The position numbers and the translations under genes are program-made. From assembly GCA_963814915.1 (NCBI GenBank), contig CAWFEI010000007.1, positions 1 to 64,000 of the forward strand: 64,000 nucleotides of DNA, written 5' to 3'. The stretch's first letter is position 1, and every line of letters starts with the position of its first letter. Origin of the DNA: VRUE01 sp963814915 (GTDB taxonomy: Bacteria > Actinomycetota > Thermoleophilia > Solirubrobacterales > 70-9). Below, piece after piece: positions 49,220-58,584 of the stretch. The notes beneath the pieces were generated by a model. That model did no database searches. It was not told where the DNA came from and saw only the letters and a program-made list of their open reading frames with translations.

Positions 49220-49659
49220 TCGAGCATCCCCTCGAGGATCGCGGCAGCCCTGGCAAGGGTCTCCACGTCCTCGGCGGGCAGGTCTCGCATGCGGCGTGCC
49301 AGGTAGGCGTTCTTGCGCCCGCGCAGGCGGCGCAGGCGCTCCCGCCCCTCGGGGGTGACGCTGACCAGGGCGCTGCGACCGTCTTCGGGGTCGGGCGCCC
49401 GGGCGACCAGGCCGGCCTCGCCGAGCCCACGCAGGGTGCGCGTCGCGGTCGGCCGCTTCACGCGCTCGATCTCGGCCAGCTCGCTCGGCGTCAGCGGGCC
49501 GTGCCGCTCGACCGTCGCCAGCGCCGCCGCCGCGGTCGGGGTCAGCTGCCCGGCGGCCCCGGCGGCCTCCTGGCGCAGACGGCGCGAGGTGCGCACGATT
49601 GCCATCCGCAGCCGCGCCGCCGAATCGGTCAGTGAAGTGTCGGTCGTCTCCAGAGTCAT
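49216..49659 (-). CDS. MarR-family transcriptional regulator
   Basis: A 147-residue winged-helix regulator. The HTH is GPLTPSELAEIERVKRPTAT (about 54-73) and the wing is RAPDPEDGRSALVSVTPEGR (about 86-105), with the conserved D-x-R. It overlaps the MFS gene by 4 bases and a palindrome lies just upstream, so it probably represses its own operon and responds to the exported compound. Confidence 0.92.
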   Translation of the reverse strand: MTLETTDTSLTDSAARLRMAIVRTSRRLRQEAAGAAGQLTPTAAAALATVERHGPLTPSELAEIERVKRPTATRTLRGLGEAGLVARAPDPEDGRSALVSVTPEGRERLRRLRGRKNAYLARRMRDLPAEDVETLARAAAILEGMLE

Positions 49660-49672
49660 TAGCTTTGGTAAT

Positions 49673-49687
49673 TAGTTTAGCAAACTA
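49673..49687 (-). promoter_or_regulatory. Probable MarR operator
   Basis: TAGTTT-AGC-AAACTA is a perfect 6-bp inverted repeat with a 3-base centre, 13 bases upstream of the marR ATG in an AT-rich patch. On the minus strand it contains TAAACT, a possible -10. Confidence 0.62.
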
Positions 49688-49756
49688 CTTTCGGGGCGGC
49701 CTGGGAATGAGCGACCGCCGGTAGGCACGCGCCCGGCCGCGTCGAAGTAGGCGCGG

Positions 49757-50443
49757 ATGGGCAGCCCAGAGGCCGCAGAGCGCCCGGATTCCTTCGAGCC
49801 GGGGATGGACGCGCGCAGCACGCGCGTCGCCGAGTTCCTCAACACGCCGATGTTGATCGCCTCGGCATTGACGATCCCGGCGGTGGCGATCAACGAGTCC
49901 CATCCCGGCGGCCTGCTGGAGGACGTGGCGCGGACGCTCAACTGGGTGATCTGGCTCGCCTTCCTGATCGAGCTCGTCGTGATGCTGGCCGTCGTGCCGC
50001 GGCGCCGGGCCTGGCTCAAGCACCACCCGCTCGATCTGATCATCGTCGTCTTCACCCCACCGATCCTGCCGCCCGGCCTGCAGAGCCTGCGGGTCCTGCG
50101 TCTGCTCCGCCTCCTGCGGCTGCTGCGCCTGGCGCAGATCTCGCGCCAGGTCTTCTCGCTGCGCGGCCTGCACTACGCCGCGCTGCTCGCGGTGCTCACC
50201 GCGGTCGCCGGCGGCGCCCTCTTCGTCGGCTTCGAGAAGCAGAACCAGCACCTCAATGCCTGGGACGGGATCTACTGGGCGGTCACGACGATGACCACGG
50301 TCGGCTCGAACATCTACCCGACGACGACCGGCGGCGAGATCGTCTCGGCCGTGGTCGTCGTGGTCGGCATCTCCTTCGTCGCCCTGCTCACCGGCGCGAT
50401 CGCCCAGCGCTTCCTCACCGGCGAAGGCGAAACGCCCGGGTGA
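49757..50443 (+). CDS. Voltage-gated potassium-channel-like protein, atypical filter
   Basis: A 228-residue membrane protein with the layout of a small six-helix channel. A voltage-sensor-like S4 (RVLRLLRLLRLLRLAQISRQ, about 113-132) has Arg every third residue. The pore helix and filter region is WDGIYWAVTTMTTVGSNIYP (about 170-189). The canonical TVGYGD is TVGSNI here, so potassium selectivity is uncertain. No RCK or cyclic-nucleotide domain follows. ATG at 49757; MDARSTRVAEF (residue 17) is an alternative start. Confidence 0.82.
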   Translation: MGSPEAAERPDSFEPGMDARSTRVAEFLNTPMLIASALTIPAVAINESHPGGLLEDVARTLNWVIWLAFLIELVVMLAVVPRRRAWLKHHPLDLIIVVFTPPILPPGLQSLRVLRLLRLLRLLRLAQISRQVFSLRGLHYAALLAVLTAVAGGALFVGFEKQNQHLNAWDGIYWAVTTMTTVGSNIYPTTTGGEIVSAVVVVVGISFVALLTGAIAQRFLTGEGETPG

Positions 50444-50446
50444 CGT

Positions 50447-52432
<1,986 letters not shown>

Positions 52433-52502
52433 TCGTACCCTTCCGTGGCCGCTACGCTTGCGAGAACGCTACCCCTTCAGCGATCCTCAGCAAACCGACG
52501 CC

Positions 52503-53936
52503 ATGCTCTTCAGACAGATCATCCACGAGGACCTCGGATGCGCCTCCTACCTGGTCGGCGACCCGGGCGCGGGGGTCGCGGCGGTCGTCGACCCCCAGTG
52601 GGACATCGACCCCTACCTGCAGCTCGCCCGCCTGCACGGGGTGAGGATCGAGCACGTGCTGGAGACGCACAACCACGCCGACCACGTCTCCGGCCACGGC
52701 CGGCTGGCGCGGGCGACCGGGGCGACGATCCACGTCAACGGGCTGGCCGAGGCCGAATACGAGCACGATCCGCTCGCCGACGGGTGGACGCTGGCGCTCG
52801 GCGACTCGGTCACGATCGAGGCGATCCACACTCCCGGCCACCGGCCCGAGCACACCTCCTTCCTGCTGCGCGACGCCGGCCGCGGCGGCGACCCGGTCGC
52901 GGTGCTGAGCGGCGACTGCCTGTTCGTCGGCGACGTCGCCCGTCCCGACCTCGCGGTCGAGCCGCGCGAAGGCGCCGCCGGGATCTTCCGCTCCCTGCAC
53001 GATCGCCTGCTCGCCCTGCCCGACGATGTCGAGGTCTGGCCCGGGCACCTCGGCGGCTCTCTCTGCGGCAGCTCGGGCATCGACCTCAAGACCTCCTCGA
53101 CGATCGGCTTCGAGCGCCGCCACAACCGGGCGCTGGCACTCGCCGACGAAGCCGAGTTCATCGAGGACGCCGTCGCCAGCATCGGCGAGCGGCCGCCCAA
53201 CGTCGAGCACATCGTCGCCCTCAACCGCGGCCCGCTGGTCGAGTCGATCGGCTCGCCCGCCTCGCTGACGCCGCGCCGCTTCGAGGCGGCGATCGCCTCC
53301 GGCGCCTACGCGGTCGACTCGCGCACCAACGAGCAGTTCGACGAGGCCCACATCCCGGGCGCGATCAGCGCCTCCGGCTACGACACCGGCTTCGCGACCA
53401 AGGTCGCCCAGGTCGTGCCGCCCGACGGCGAGGTGGTCGTCGTCGCCGCCTCGGACGGCAACGAGCTCGAGGCGGCGGAGCTGCTCGCCGCGGTCGGCCT
53501 GCGGGTGCGCGGCTTCCTCGCCGGCGGAATGAGCGCCTGGCGGGCGGAGGAGCGCCCCGTGGCGAGGATCGAGCCGGTCGGCCCCGACGGGCTGGCCGAG
53601 CTGTTGGACGGCGACGAGCCCCCCGTCGTCCTCGACGTGCGCGGCGCCGACGAGTACGACGACGGCCACATCGCCGGCTCGCTGCACATCCCCTACGGGG
53701 AGCTGGCGCGGCGGCTGGACGAGCTGCCGCGCGACCGTGCCCTGGCGACGATCTGCAAGGGCGGCAAAAGGAGCGGCCTGGCGGCGTCGGTGCTGCAGCG
53801 GGAGGGGTTCGAGACGATTCACGTCGCCTATGGCGGCGTCGGTACCTGGCAGGATGAAGGGCGGCCAGTGGAGACCGATGCCGCGGCCTGTGCGTTGGAG
53901 CCCCTCTCGACAGGGGCTCCACTTAACTTTTTTTGA
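52503..53936 (+). CDS. MBL-fold hydrolase with two rhodanese domains
   Basis: A 477-residue protein of the persulfide dioxygenase/MBL-rhodanese type. The metal motif is THNHADHVSGH near 57 (HxHxDH) and GHRPEHTSF near 112; GDVARPDLA near 142 is typical of ETHE1-like enzymes. Two rhodanese-like domains follow: residues 260-350 (no obvious catalytic Cys) and 360-460 with the active loop ICKGGKRSG near 418. It probably handles reactive sulfur. The last 14 residues (LEPLSTGAPLNFF) are encoded by an inverted repeat, so the native end may have been nearer GRPVET. ATG 52503 is chosen over an upstream in-frame start at 52458. Confidence 0.87.
   Translation: MLFRQIIHEDLGCASYLVGDPGAGVAAVVDPQWDIDPYLQLARLHGVRIEHVLETHNHADHVSGHGRLARATGATIHVNGLAEAEYEHDPLADGWTLALGDSVTIEAIHTPGHRPEHTSFLLRDAGRGGDPVAVLSGDCLFVGDVARPDLAVEPREGAAGIFRSLHDRLLALPDDVEVWPGHLGGSLCGSSGIDLKTSSTIGFERRHNRALALADEAEFIEDAVASIGERPPNVEHIVALNRGPLVESIGSPASLTPRRFEAAIASGAYAVDSRTNEQFDEAHIPGAISASGYDTGFATKVAQVVPPDGEVVVVAASDGNELEAAELLAAVGLRVRGFLAGGMSAWRAEERPVARIEPVGPDGLAELLDGDEPPVVLDVRGADEYDDGHIAGSLHIPYGELARRLDELPRDRALATICKGGKRSGLAASVLQREGFETIHVAYGGVGTWQDEGRPVETDAAACALEPLSTGAPLNFF
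53897..53934 (+). terminator. Rho-independent terminator of the MBL-rhodanese gene
   Basis: GGAGCCCCT-loop-AGGGGCTCC (9-bp stem, 53897-53920) followed by ACTTAACTTTTTTT. The T-tract runs into the stop codon, so the coding sequence ends inside the terminator. Confidence 0.75.
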
Positions 53937-54010
53937 AGACGGCGGTCAGCCGTCCGAGGGTGTCGCCGCAAAAAAAGTACAAGACGTTCCGCCCCTGTCG
54001 AGAGGGGCTC
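53898..54010. repeat. Mirror-image 20-bp repeat pair
   Basis: The 20-bp GAGCCCCTCTCGACAGGGGC occurs at 53898-53917 on the plus strand and again inverted at 53991-54010. Each copy is followed inward by ACTTTTTTTG (53926-53935 and, inverted, 53969-53978). The convergent genes from both sides stop inside the two copies (TGA 53934-53936; TAG 54012-54010). Confidence 0.75.
53970..54010 (-). terminator. Terminator-like copy for the MocR gene
   Basis: Inverted copy of the same 20-bp hairpin. On the minus strand the T7 tract comes 14 bases after the hairpin rather than directly, so it is less canonical than the plus-strand copy. Confidence 0.5.
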
Positions 54011-55341
54011 TATGCGGCGCGGGTGTGGGACGACGGACTTAGGGCCGCGGAGATTGCTCCGGCCAGCTTCGCCGCCTCGGCTTGTTTCAAGGAGCTGGTG
54101 GTTACTCGAATTGCTGGTACTGACTGAAGGCGGAAGGGGGCTCCTGGGGCCACTGCCCAACCTGCGGCCTGCAAGGCCTGGACTACGCCGGTCTCGTCGG
54201 GGACCGGGATCCAGACGTTTAGGCCGCTGCGGGCCTCGACTCCGATCCCGTTGTCCGCCAGGGCCGAGACGAATGCCTCACGGCGCTCGGCATAGGTGGT
54301 CGTTGCGCGTTGCAGCTGGCGGGCGATGTGCTTGTCCTCGATCAGCTCGACCGCCACGCGCTGGAGCAGTTGGCTCACCCAGCCAGGGCCGACGGCCTGG
54401 CGGCCGCGGACCCGGTTTGCGGTGTGGGGATCGGCGGCGAGGACAGCGAGGCGCAGGTCGGGCCCGAGCGACTTGGCCAGCGAGCGGGCGGCTGCCCAGC
54501 GGCGGCGGCCCGCCGTGAGCGTGAAGCGGGGGGCGCCGGCGATCGGCCCGAGGTGGTCGTCCTCGACGACCATCGCGTCCGGATGGCGATCGAGGACCGC
54601 CGCCAGCTCCCGCGCCCGATCCGCGTCGAGTGCGGCGCCGGTCGGGTTCTGGCCACGCGGGTTGACGATCGTGGCCGCCGCGCCGTGGTCCAACGCCGCG
54701 GCGAGCGCCGCGGGGATCATGCCCCGGCCGTCGATCGCGACCGGCCGCAGGGCGAAGCCCGCCGCGCGCAGCAGGTCAAGCAGGCCGGCGAAGCCGGGGT
54801 CTTCGACCGCGATCACGTCGCCGGCACGCAGCCGCGCCGCCAGGGCGCGCTCGATCCCGTCGAGGGCGCCGCTCACCACGGTGAGGTCGGCGGCGCCGAT
54901 GCCGTCCAGCTCGAGCTCCGCCCTGACCGCCTCCAGCAGGCGGGGGTCGGCCGGGTCGCCGCCATAGAGCTGGCGGGGCGGCTCGATCCGGCGCAGGGCC
55001 GCGGCCAGGTCCGGCAACAGCTCCGGGTCGGGATTGCCGCTCGCCAGGTCGCGAGCGCCCGGCGCCGCGCGCCGCCCGAGCCAGGCCCCGTCGACCGGCG
55101 GGCGCCAGCTGACATGGGCGCCGCTGCGCGAACGGGTGACCACGAGGCCGCGCGAGCGCAGCAACTTGAAGGCGGCGGAAACCGTGGTTGGGCTGACCCC
55201 CAACTGCTCGGCGAGCGGTCGCACCGCGGGCAGCGCCGAGCCCGGCGACAGCCCCCCCGCTTCGATGCCGCGCTCGATGCTCGCGGCGATCTCCGCCGCC
55301 CCTTCGCCTTCGATCCGGTACTGTGTCAGTTCAGTAGGCAG
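54010..55341 (-). CDS. MocR-type GntR/aminotransferase regulator
   Basis: A PLP-dependent regulator of about 443 residues. The N-terminal GntR winged helix includes ALPAVRPLAEQLGVSPTTVS and KLLRSRGLVVTRSRSGAHVS. The aminotransferase-like domain contains NPDPELLPDLAAALRRIEPP, NPRGQNPTGAALDADRAREL and SLAKSLGPDLRLAVLAADP, where the Lys is the PLP-binding site. The first ATG/GTG/TTG (GTG 55224) would remove a third of the HTH. The open frame continues upstream through QYRIEGEGAAEIAASIERGI, so a CTG at 55341 (PTELTQYRIEG) is more likely, 6 nt after TACAGT. Divergent from the PNPOx-like gene, as is usual for MocR targets. Confidence 0.84.
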   Translation of the reverse strand: MPTELTQYRIEGEGAAEIAASIERGIEAGGLSPGSALPAVRPLAEQLGVSPTTVSAAFKLLRSRGLVVTRSRSGAHVSWRPPVDGAWLGRRAAPGARDLASGNPDPELLPDLAAALRRIEPPRQLYGGDPADPRLLEAVRAELELDGIGAADLTVVSGALDGIERALAARLRAGDVIAVEDPGFAGLLDLLRAAGFALRPVAIDGRGMIPAALAAALDHGAAATIVNPRGQNPTGAALDADRARELAAVLDRHPDAMVVEDDHLGPIAGAPRFTLTAGRRRWAAARSLAKSLGPDLRLAVLAADPHTANRVRGRQAVGPGWVSQLLQRVAVELIEDKHIARQLQRATTTYAERREAFVSALADNGIGVEARSGLNVWIPVPDETGVVQALQAAGWAVAPGAPFRLQSVPAIRVTTSSLKQAEAAKLAGAISAALSPSSHTRAA

Positions 55342-55353
55342 GTTTGTACTGTA
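55318..55353. promoter_or_regulatory. Divergent MocR/PNPOx promoter and operator
   Basis: GTACTGT occurs twice in direct orientation (55318-55324 and 55346-55352), 28 bp apart, a spacing pattern known for MocR-type sites. The upstream copy contains overlapping -10-like boxes on the two strands: TACTGT (plus, 55347-55352) and TACAGT (minus, 55353 to 55348). Confidence 0.55.
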
Positions 55354-55370
55354 ACAGATAGGAAACGTGG

Positions 55371-56006
55371 GTGCCGATGGCGGCGAAGTCGAGGAGTCGG
55401 GTGACCAGGATGCCGAGCCGCGCGGATTACGAGCGCAGTGCCGTCGACTCGATCCTCGACCAGGCGATCGTCTCCCACATCGGCACGGTCGCCCCGGCCG
55501 GCCACCCGGTGGTCATCCCGACCCTCCACGCCCGCGCGGGCGACTGGCTCTACATCCACGGCTCGGCCGCGAGCCCGACCCTGCGGCGGGCAGAGCGCAC
55601 GGAGGCCTGCCTCACGGCAACTCTGCTCGACGGCCTCGTCCTCGCCCGCTCCGCCGTCCACCACTCGGTCAACTACCGCTCGGTCGTCATCTTCGGCCAG
55701 GCCGAGCGGGTGGAGGACGAGGAGCGCAAGCGCGAAGCGCTCGAGGCCTTCACCGAAAAGCTCGTGCCGGGCCGCTGGGGCGACGCCCGGCTGCCGACCG
55801 CACAGGAGCTGAAGGCGACGGCCGTTCTGCGCATGCCGCTCGACGAGGCATCCGCCAAGGTCCGCTCGGGCGGGCCGCTGGACGACGAGGAGGACTACGA
55901 GCTGCCCGTCTGGGCCGGCACGATCGACTTCCACGTCACGGCCGGCGCCCCGCAACCCGACGACCGCCTCCTCCCGGGCGTCGAGCTTCCGCCCTACCTG
56001 ACGTAA
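55371..56006 (+). CDS. Pyridoxamine 5'-phosphate oxidase-family (split-barrel flavin) protein
   Basis: A 211-residue FMN-binding split-barrel protein, probably an F420 or FMN oxidoreductase related to Nim proteins. HIGTVAPAGHPVVIPTLHA near 40 is the family's N-terminal strand pair; LYIHGSAASPTLRRA near 65, then LVLARSAVHHSVNYRSVVIF near 95, hold FMN-contacting residues. GTG at 55371 is chosen. A GTG at 55401 preceded by GAGGAG is an alternative that would shorten the protein by 10. Divergent from MocR, which probably controls it. Confidence 0.83.
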   Translation: MPMAAKSRSRVTRMPSRADYERSAVDSILDQAIVSHIGTVAPAGHPVVIPTLHARAGDWLYIHGSAASPTLRRAERTEACLTATLLDGLVLARSAVHHSVNYRSVVIFGQAERVEDEERKREALEAFTEKLVPGRWGDARLPTAQELKATAVLRMPLDEASAKVRSGGPLDDEEDYELPVWAGTIDFHVTAGAPQPDDRLLPGVELPPYLT

Positions 56007-56010
56007 ACGT

Positions 56011-57222
56011 CTAGTAGCCCGGGGGGTGCCGCGCGATGAAGCCTTCGGTGCTGCTTACCGGCGCCGAGTGCCAGCGCGGGCCCGGGCCGCCGACCGTGTC
56101 GAAGGCGAGGCCGGCGATGATCATCCAGGCGTGGCCCGCGTTGGCGTAGACGGTGATCCACTGACCGGGGCCGGGGTCTCCCCAGGTCTCCAAGCCGGTT
56201 GAGTCGAGCGGGCTGGAGAGGAAGCCGCCGCCGTTGAGCGCGAAGCTGACCGCGCCGGAGCAGTCGTAGCCGGAGGAGCTGAAGGAACCGTGGCCGCCGC
56301 CCCATATATATGGCGTGGTCGCGATCGAGTTGGCGGCTTCGATCGCCGCGGCGATCGCCGGCGGGGCGGCGCTGGGCACGCTGGCCTGGCTTTCGGAGAT
56401 GTAGTTGGCGCTCTGTCCCGGCGTCAGCGGGGCCGGGGTCCCGCTCGGTGCCGGCGCACCGGAGCTGGCCAGCTGTTCTGAGATCGAGGCGAGGTTGTCG
56501 CTGAGCGCGGATTCGCGCGACTGCAGTTCGTCGAGCTGTTCCTGGCGCTGCGCCTGCGCCGCCTTGAGCTCGGCGAAGCGGGCGGCCGCTTCTTCGCGGG
56601 CGGCGGCAGCTTCGCGCTCCTTGACGGCGATCGCGTCACGCGCTTGCTTCAACTGCTGCCGGATCGAGGCCATCCGCTCGACCGCGGCCTTGGCTTCGTC
56701 GCGCAGGCCCTTGACCCGATCGGCGACCGAGTCGTCGTAGTCCTGCACCCGGCTGAGATATTCAGCGCGGACGTTGGCCTGCGACCAGGTCTCCGATTCG
56801 AGCACCACGCTGACCACGTCCGGGCTGCCCGCCTCGTAGATCGCCACGAGCCGTGCGCGCAGCACCTCGAGCGCCCGCTGCAGGCGGTCGCGGATCCGCT
56901 CCAGCCGGCGCTGCTCGGCTTCCAGTTCGACGGTGGCGGTGTCGAGTTCGCCCTGCTTGGCGGAGAGTTCGGACTCAAGCGCCAGCTGCTGCCGGCGCAG
57001 CCGCGAGACTTCGCCGAGCATCGAGTCGATCGCCTTGTTCTGTTCGGCGATCGTGTCGGCCAGGGAGCTCTGGCTTTCGCGGACCTTGCTCAGCTTGCCC
57101 TGCGTGGCGTCGAGCTTTTCGCGCAGCGTCTTCGCAGGGGCGCTCGCAACGAGGCAGAGCACGAGAAGAAGCAAGGCGGCGGGAAGCAGCAGCCGCCGGG
57201 AGGAGCCAGCACGGGCGCGCAT
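56011..57222 (-). CDS. Secreted NlpC/P60 endopeptidase with coiled coil (RipA-like)
   Basis: A 403-residue cell-wall hydrolase. The signal peptide is residues 1-30 (LLLPAALLLLVLCLVASAPA). Residues 32-245 form a long coiled coil, as in RipA/CwlO-type proteins, where it holds the enzyme inactive. A Pro/Ser linker leads to the NlpC/P60 domain: Cys about 320 in SGYDCSGAVSFAL and His about 361 in NAGHAWMIIAG. It cleaves peptidoglycan stem peptides. TAGCGT lies 8 nt before the ATG, suggesting leaderless initiation. Confidence 0.92.
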   Translation of the reverse strand: MRARAGSSRRLLLPAALLLLVLCLVASAPAKTLREKLDATQGKLSKVRESQSSLADTIAEQNKAIDSMLGEVSRLRRQQLALESELSAKQGELDTATVELEAEQRRLERIRDRLQRALEVLRARLVAIYEAGSPDVVSVVLESETWSQANVRAEYLSRVQDYDDSVADRVKGLRDEAKAAVERMASIRQQLKQARDAIAVKEREAAAAREEAAARFAELKAAQAQRQEQLDELQSRESALSDNLASISEQLASSGAPAPSGTPAPLTPGQSANYISESQASVPSAAPPAIAAAIEAANSIATTPYIWGGGHGSFSSSGYDCSGAVSFALNGGGFLSSPLDSTGLETWGDPGPGQWITVYANAGHAWMIIAGLAFDTVGGPGPRWHSAPVSSTEGFIARHPPGY

Positions 57223-57230
57223 TCGCGCCC

Positions 57231-57236
57231 ACGCTA
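57231..57236 (-). promoter_or_regulatory. Putative -10 box, leaderless NlpC/P60 gene
   Basis: TAGCGT on the minus strand ends 8 nt before the ATG at 57222. Confidence 0.42.
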
Positions 57237-57291
57237 GCGAAGTCCCGGTTCGATTGTTAGGAGTTGCTAATAACCTGCAACTTTGGTTGCA

Positions 57292-57696
57292 TCAGGCGAG
57301 CAGCTTCGCCTTCGCCTTCTCGAACTCCTCGGGCGAGAGGGCGCCCTTTTCCTTCAGTTCGTTGAGTTTGTGCAGTTCGTCCGCCGCCGAGCCGCCGCCA
57401 CCGCTGTGCGCCTGTTCGCGCACGTAGGCGTCGAAATGCTGTTTTGCGTCGGTCTGCGCCTTGATCGCGCGATCGCGCATGCCGTTGCCGCGGGCGATCA
57501 GATAGATGAGCGCAGTCAGGAACGGGATGACGACCAGGAACAGGACCCATGCCGCCTTGGCCCAGCCCGAGATCTCGTGATCGCGGAAGAGGTCGGTGAG
57601 GATCGTGATCAGGATCCAGATCCAGACGACGAAGAAGAAAACCTCGAAGGCGACGAGCAGCGCTTCGCCCAGGTTGATGTCTGCGAACGGCAGCAC
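57292..57696 (-). CDS. PLDc_N/SHOCT-domain membrane protein
   Basis: A 134-residue protein. Two hydrophobic helices (LLVAFEVFFFVVWIWILITI and AAWVLFLVVIPFLTALIYLI) form a phospholipase-D-nuclease N-terminal-like domain. A charged linker leads to a SHOCT motif at the C terminus (LHKLNELKEKGALSPEEFEK). Such small proteins occur in actinobacteria, with unknown roles in the membrane. The GTG start has AAAGGA about 6 nt upstream. Confidence 0.82.
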   Translation of the reverse strand: MLPFADINLGEALLVAFEVFFFVVWIWILITILTDLFRDHEISGWAKAAWVLFLVVIPFLTALIYLIARGNGMRDRAIKAQTDAKQHFDAYVREQAHSGGGGSAADELHKLNELKEKGALSPEEFEKAKAKLLA

Positions 57697-57801
57697 GGAT
57701 GGTCCTTTCGGTCGGGGTCGCGGCAGGCGCCGCAGGTCTGGTATTTCGCACGCTAGACGCGGTTCCTCCCCGTCGCATCCGTAATTCTCCCGTCCCCCGG
57801 G

Positions 57802-58584
57802 TCAGACGGAGCTCGAGTAGAGCACCGCCGCCACCGCCGTCGCCAGGTTGAGGCTGGATACCCCGGGCCGCATCGGGATGCGCAGGCGGGCATCGGCGCG
57901 CGTCAGCAGCGCATCGCTGAGCCCGTAGCGCTCCGTTCCGAAGGCCAGGATCGCGCGGGCTGGGAGCGCGCCGGGCCGCAGGTCCTCGCCATCGGGATCG
58001 ATCGCCACCAGCGGCCGGTCGCTCGGCGGCAATTCGGCGACGGCGGCGACGGGGAGGGCGAAATGCAGGCCGGCGGCGCCGCGCAGGGCGTCGGGGTGCC
58101 AGGGGTCGTTGGTCCCGACGGTCAGCACCCCGGCCGCTGCGGCCGCGGCGGCGACCCGCACACAGGCGCCCATGTTGCCCATCGTCCGCGGGTCCTCGAG
58201 CAGGACGAATGGCGCCGTTCCCGACTCCGCCAGCGCGGCCGCCGGGTCGACGACGGGGCGAGCCGCGATCGCGACCACGCCGGTGCGGGGGATCTGCGGC
58301 GCCAGCTCCGCCACCACCTCCGGCGCGACCGCCACGGTGCGCTCCTCCAGCGCCTCGGCCACGTCCGGCGCCAGCTCCGCGGCCAGCTCGCGCAGCTGCC
58401 GCGGGTCGGCGGCAACCGCCTCGCGCACCTCGGCGCCGAAGCGCAGAGCGTGCTTGAGCGCGTGGAAGCCCTCGAGGACGGCAAGCGTGCGGTCGCGCCG
58501 TGCCGTGCGGAAGCGGCGGATCAGCGGCTGCTCAGCGGCCTCGATCACCGCTGCATCATGACCCGATCGGCCCGCGCGGCGCAA
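57802..58584 (-). CDS. TrmH/SpoU-family RNA 2'-O-methyltransferase
   Basis: A 260-residue RNA methylase of the SPOUT class. The three motifs are NMGACVRVAAAA (about 133-144), LAFGTERYGLSDAL (about 215-228) and IPMRPGVSSLNLATAVAAVL (about 236-255), which form the trefoil-knot SAM site. The N-terminal domain (about 20-110) is a L30e-like RNA-binding fold. TTG at 58584 follows the flavoprotein stop directly; GTG at 58548 is an alternative. Target RNA unknown. Confidence 0.88.
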   Translation of the reverse strand: MRRAGRSGHDAAVIEAAEQPLIRRFRTARRDRTLAVLEGFHALKHALRFGAEVREAVAADPRQLRELAAELAPDVAEALEERTVAVAPEVVAELAPQIPRTGVVAIAARPVVDPAAALAESGTAPFVLLEDPRTMGNMGACVRVAAAAAAAGVLTVGTNDPWHPDALRGAAGLHFALPVAAVAELPPSDRPLVAIDPDGEDLRPGALPARAILAFGTERYGLSDALLTRADARLRIPMRPGVSSLNLATAVAAVLYSSSV

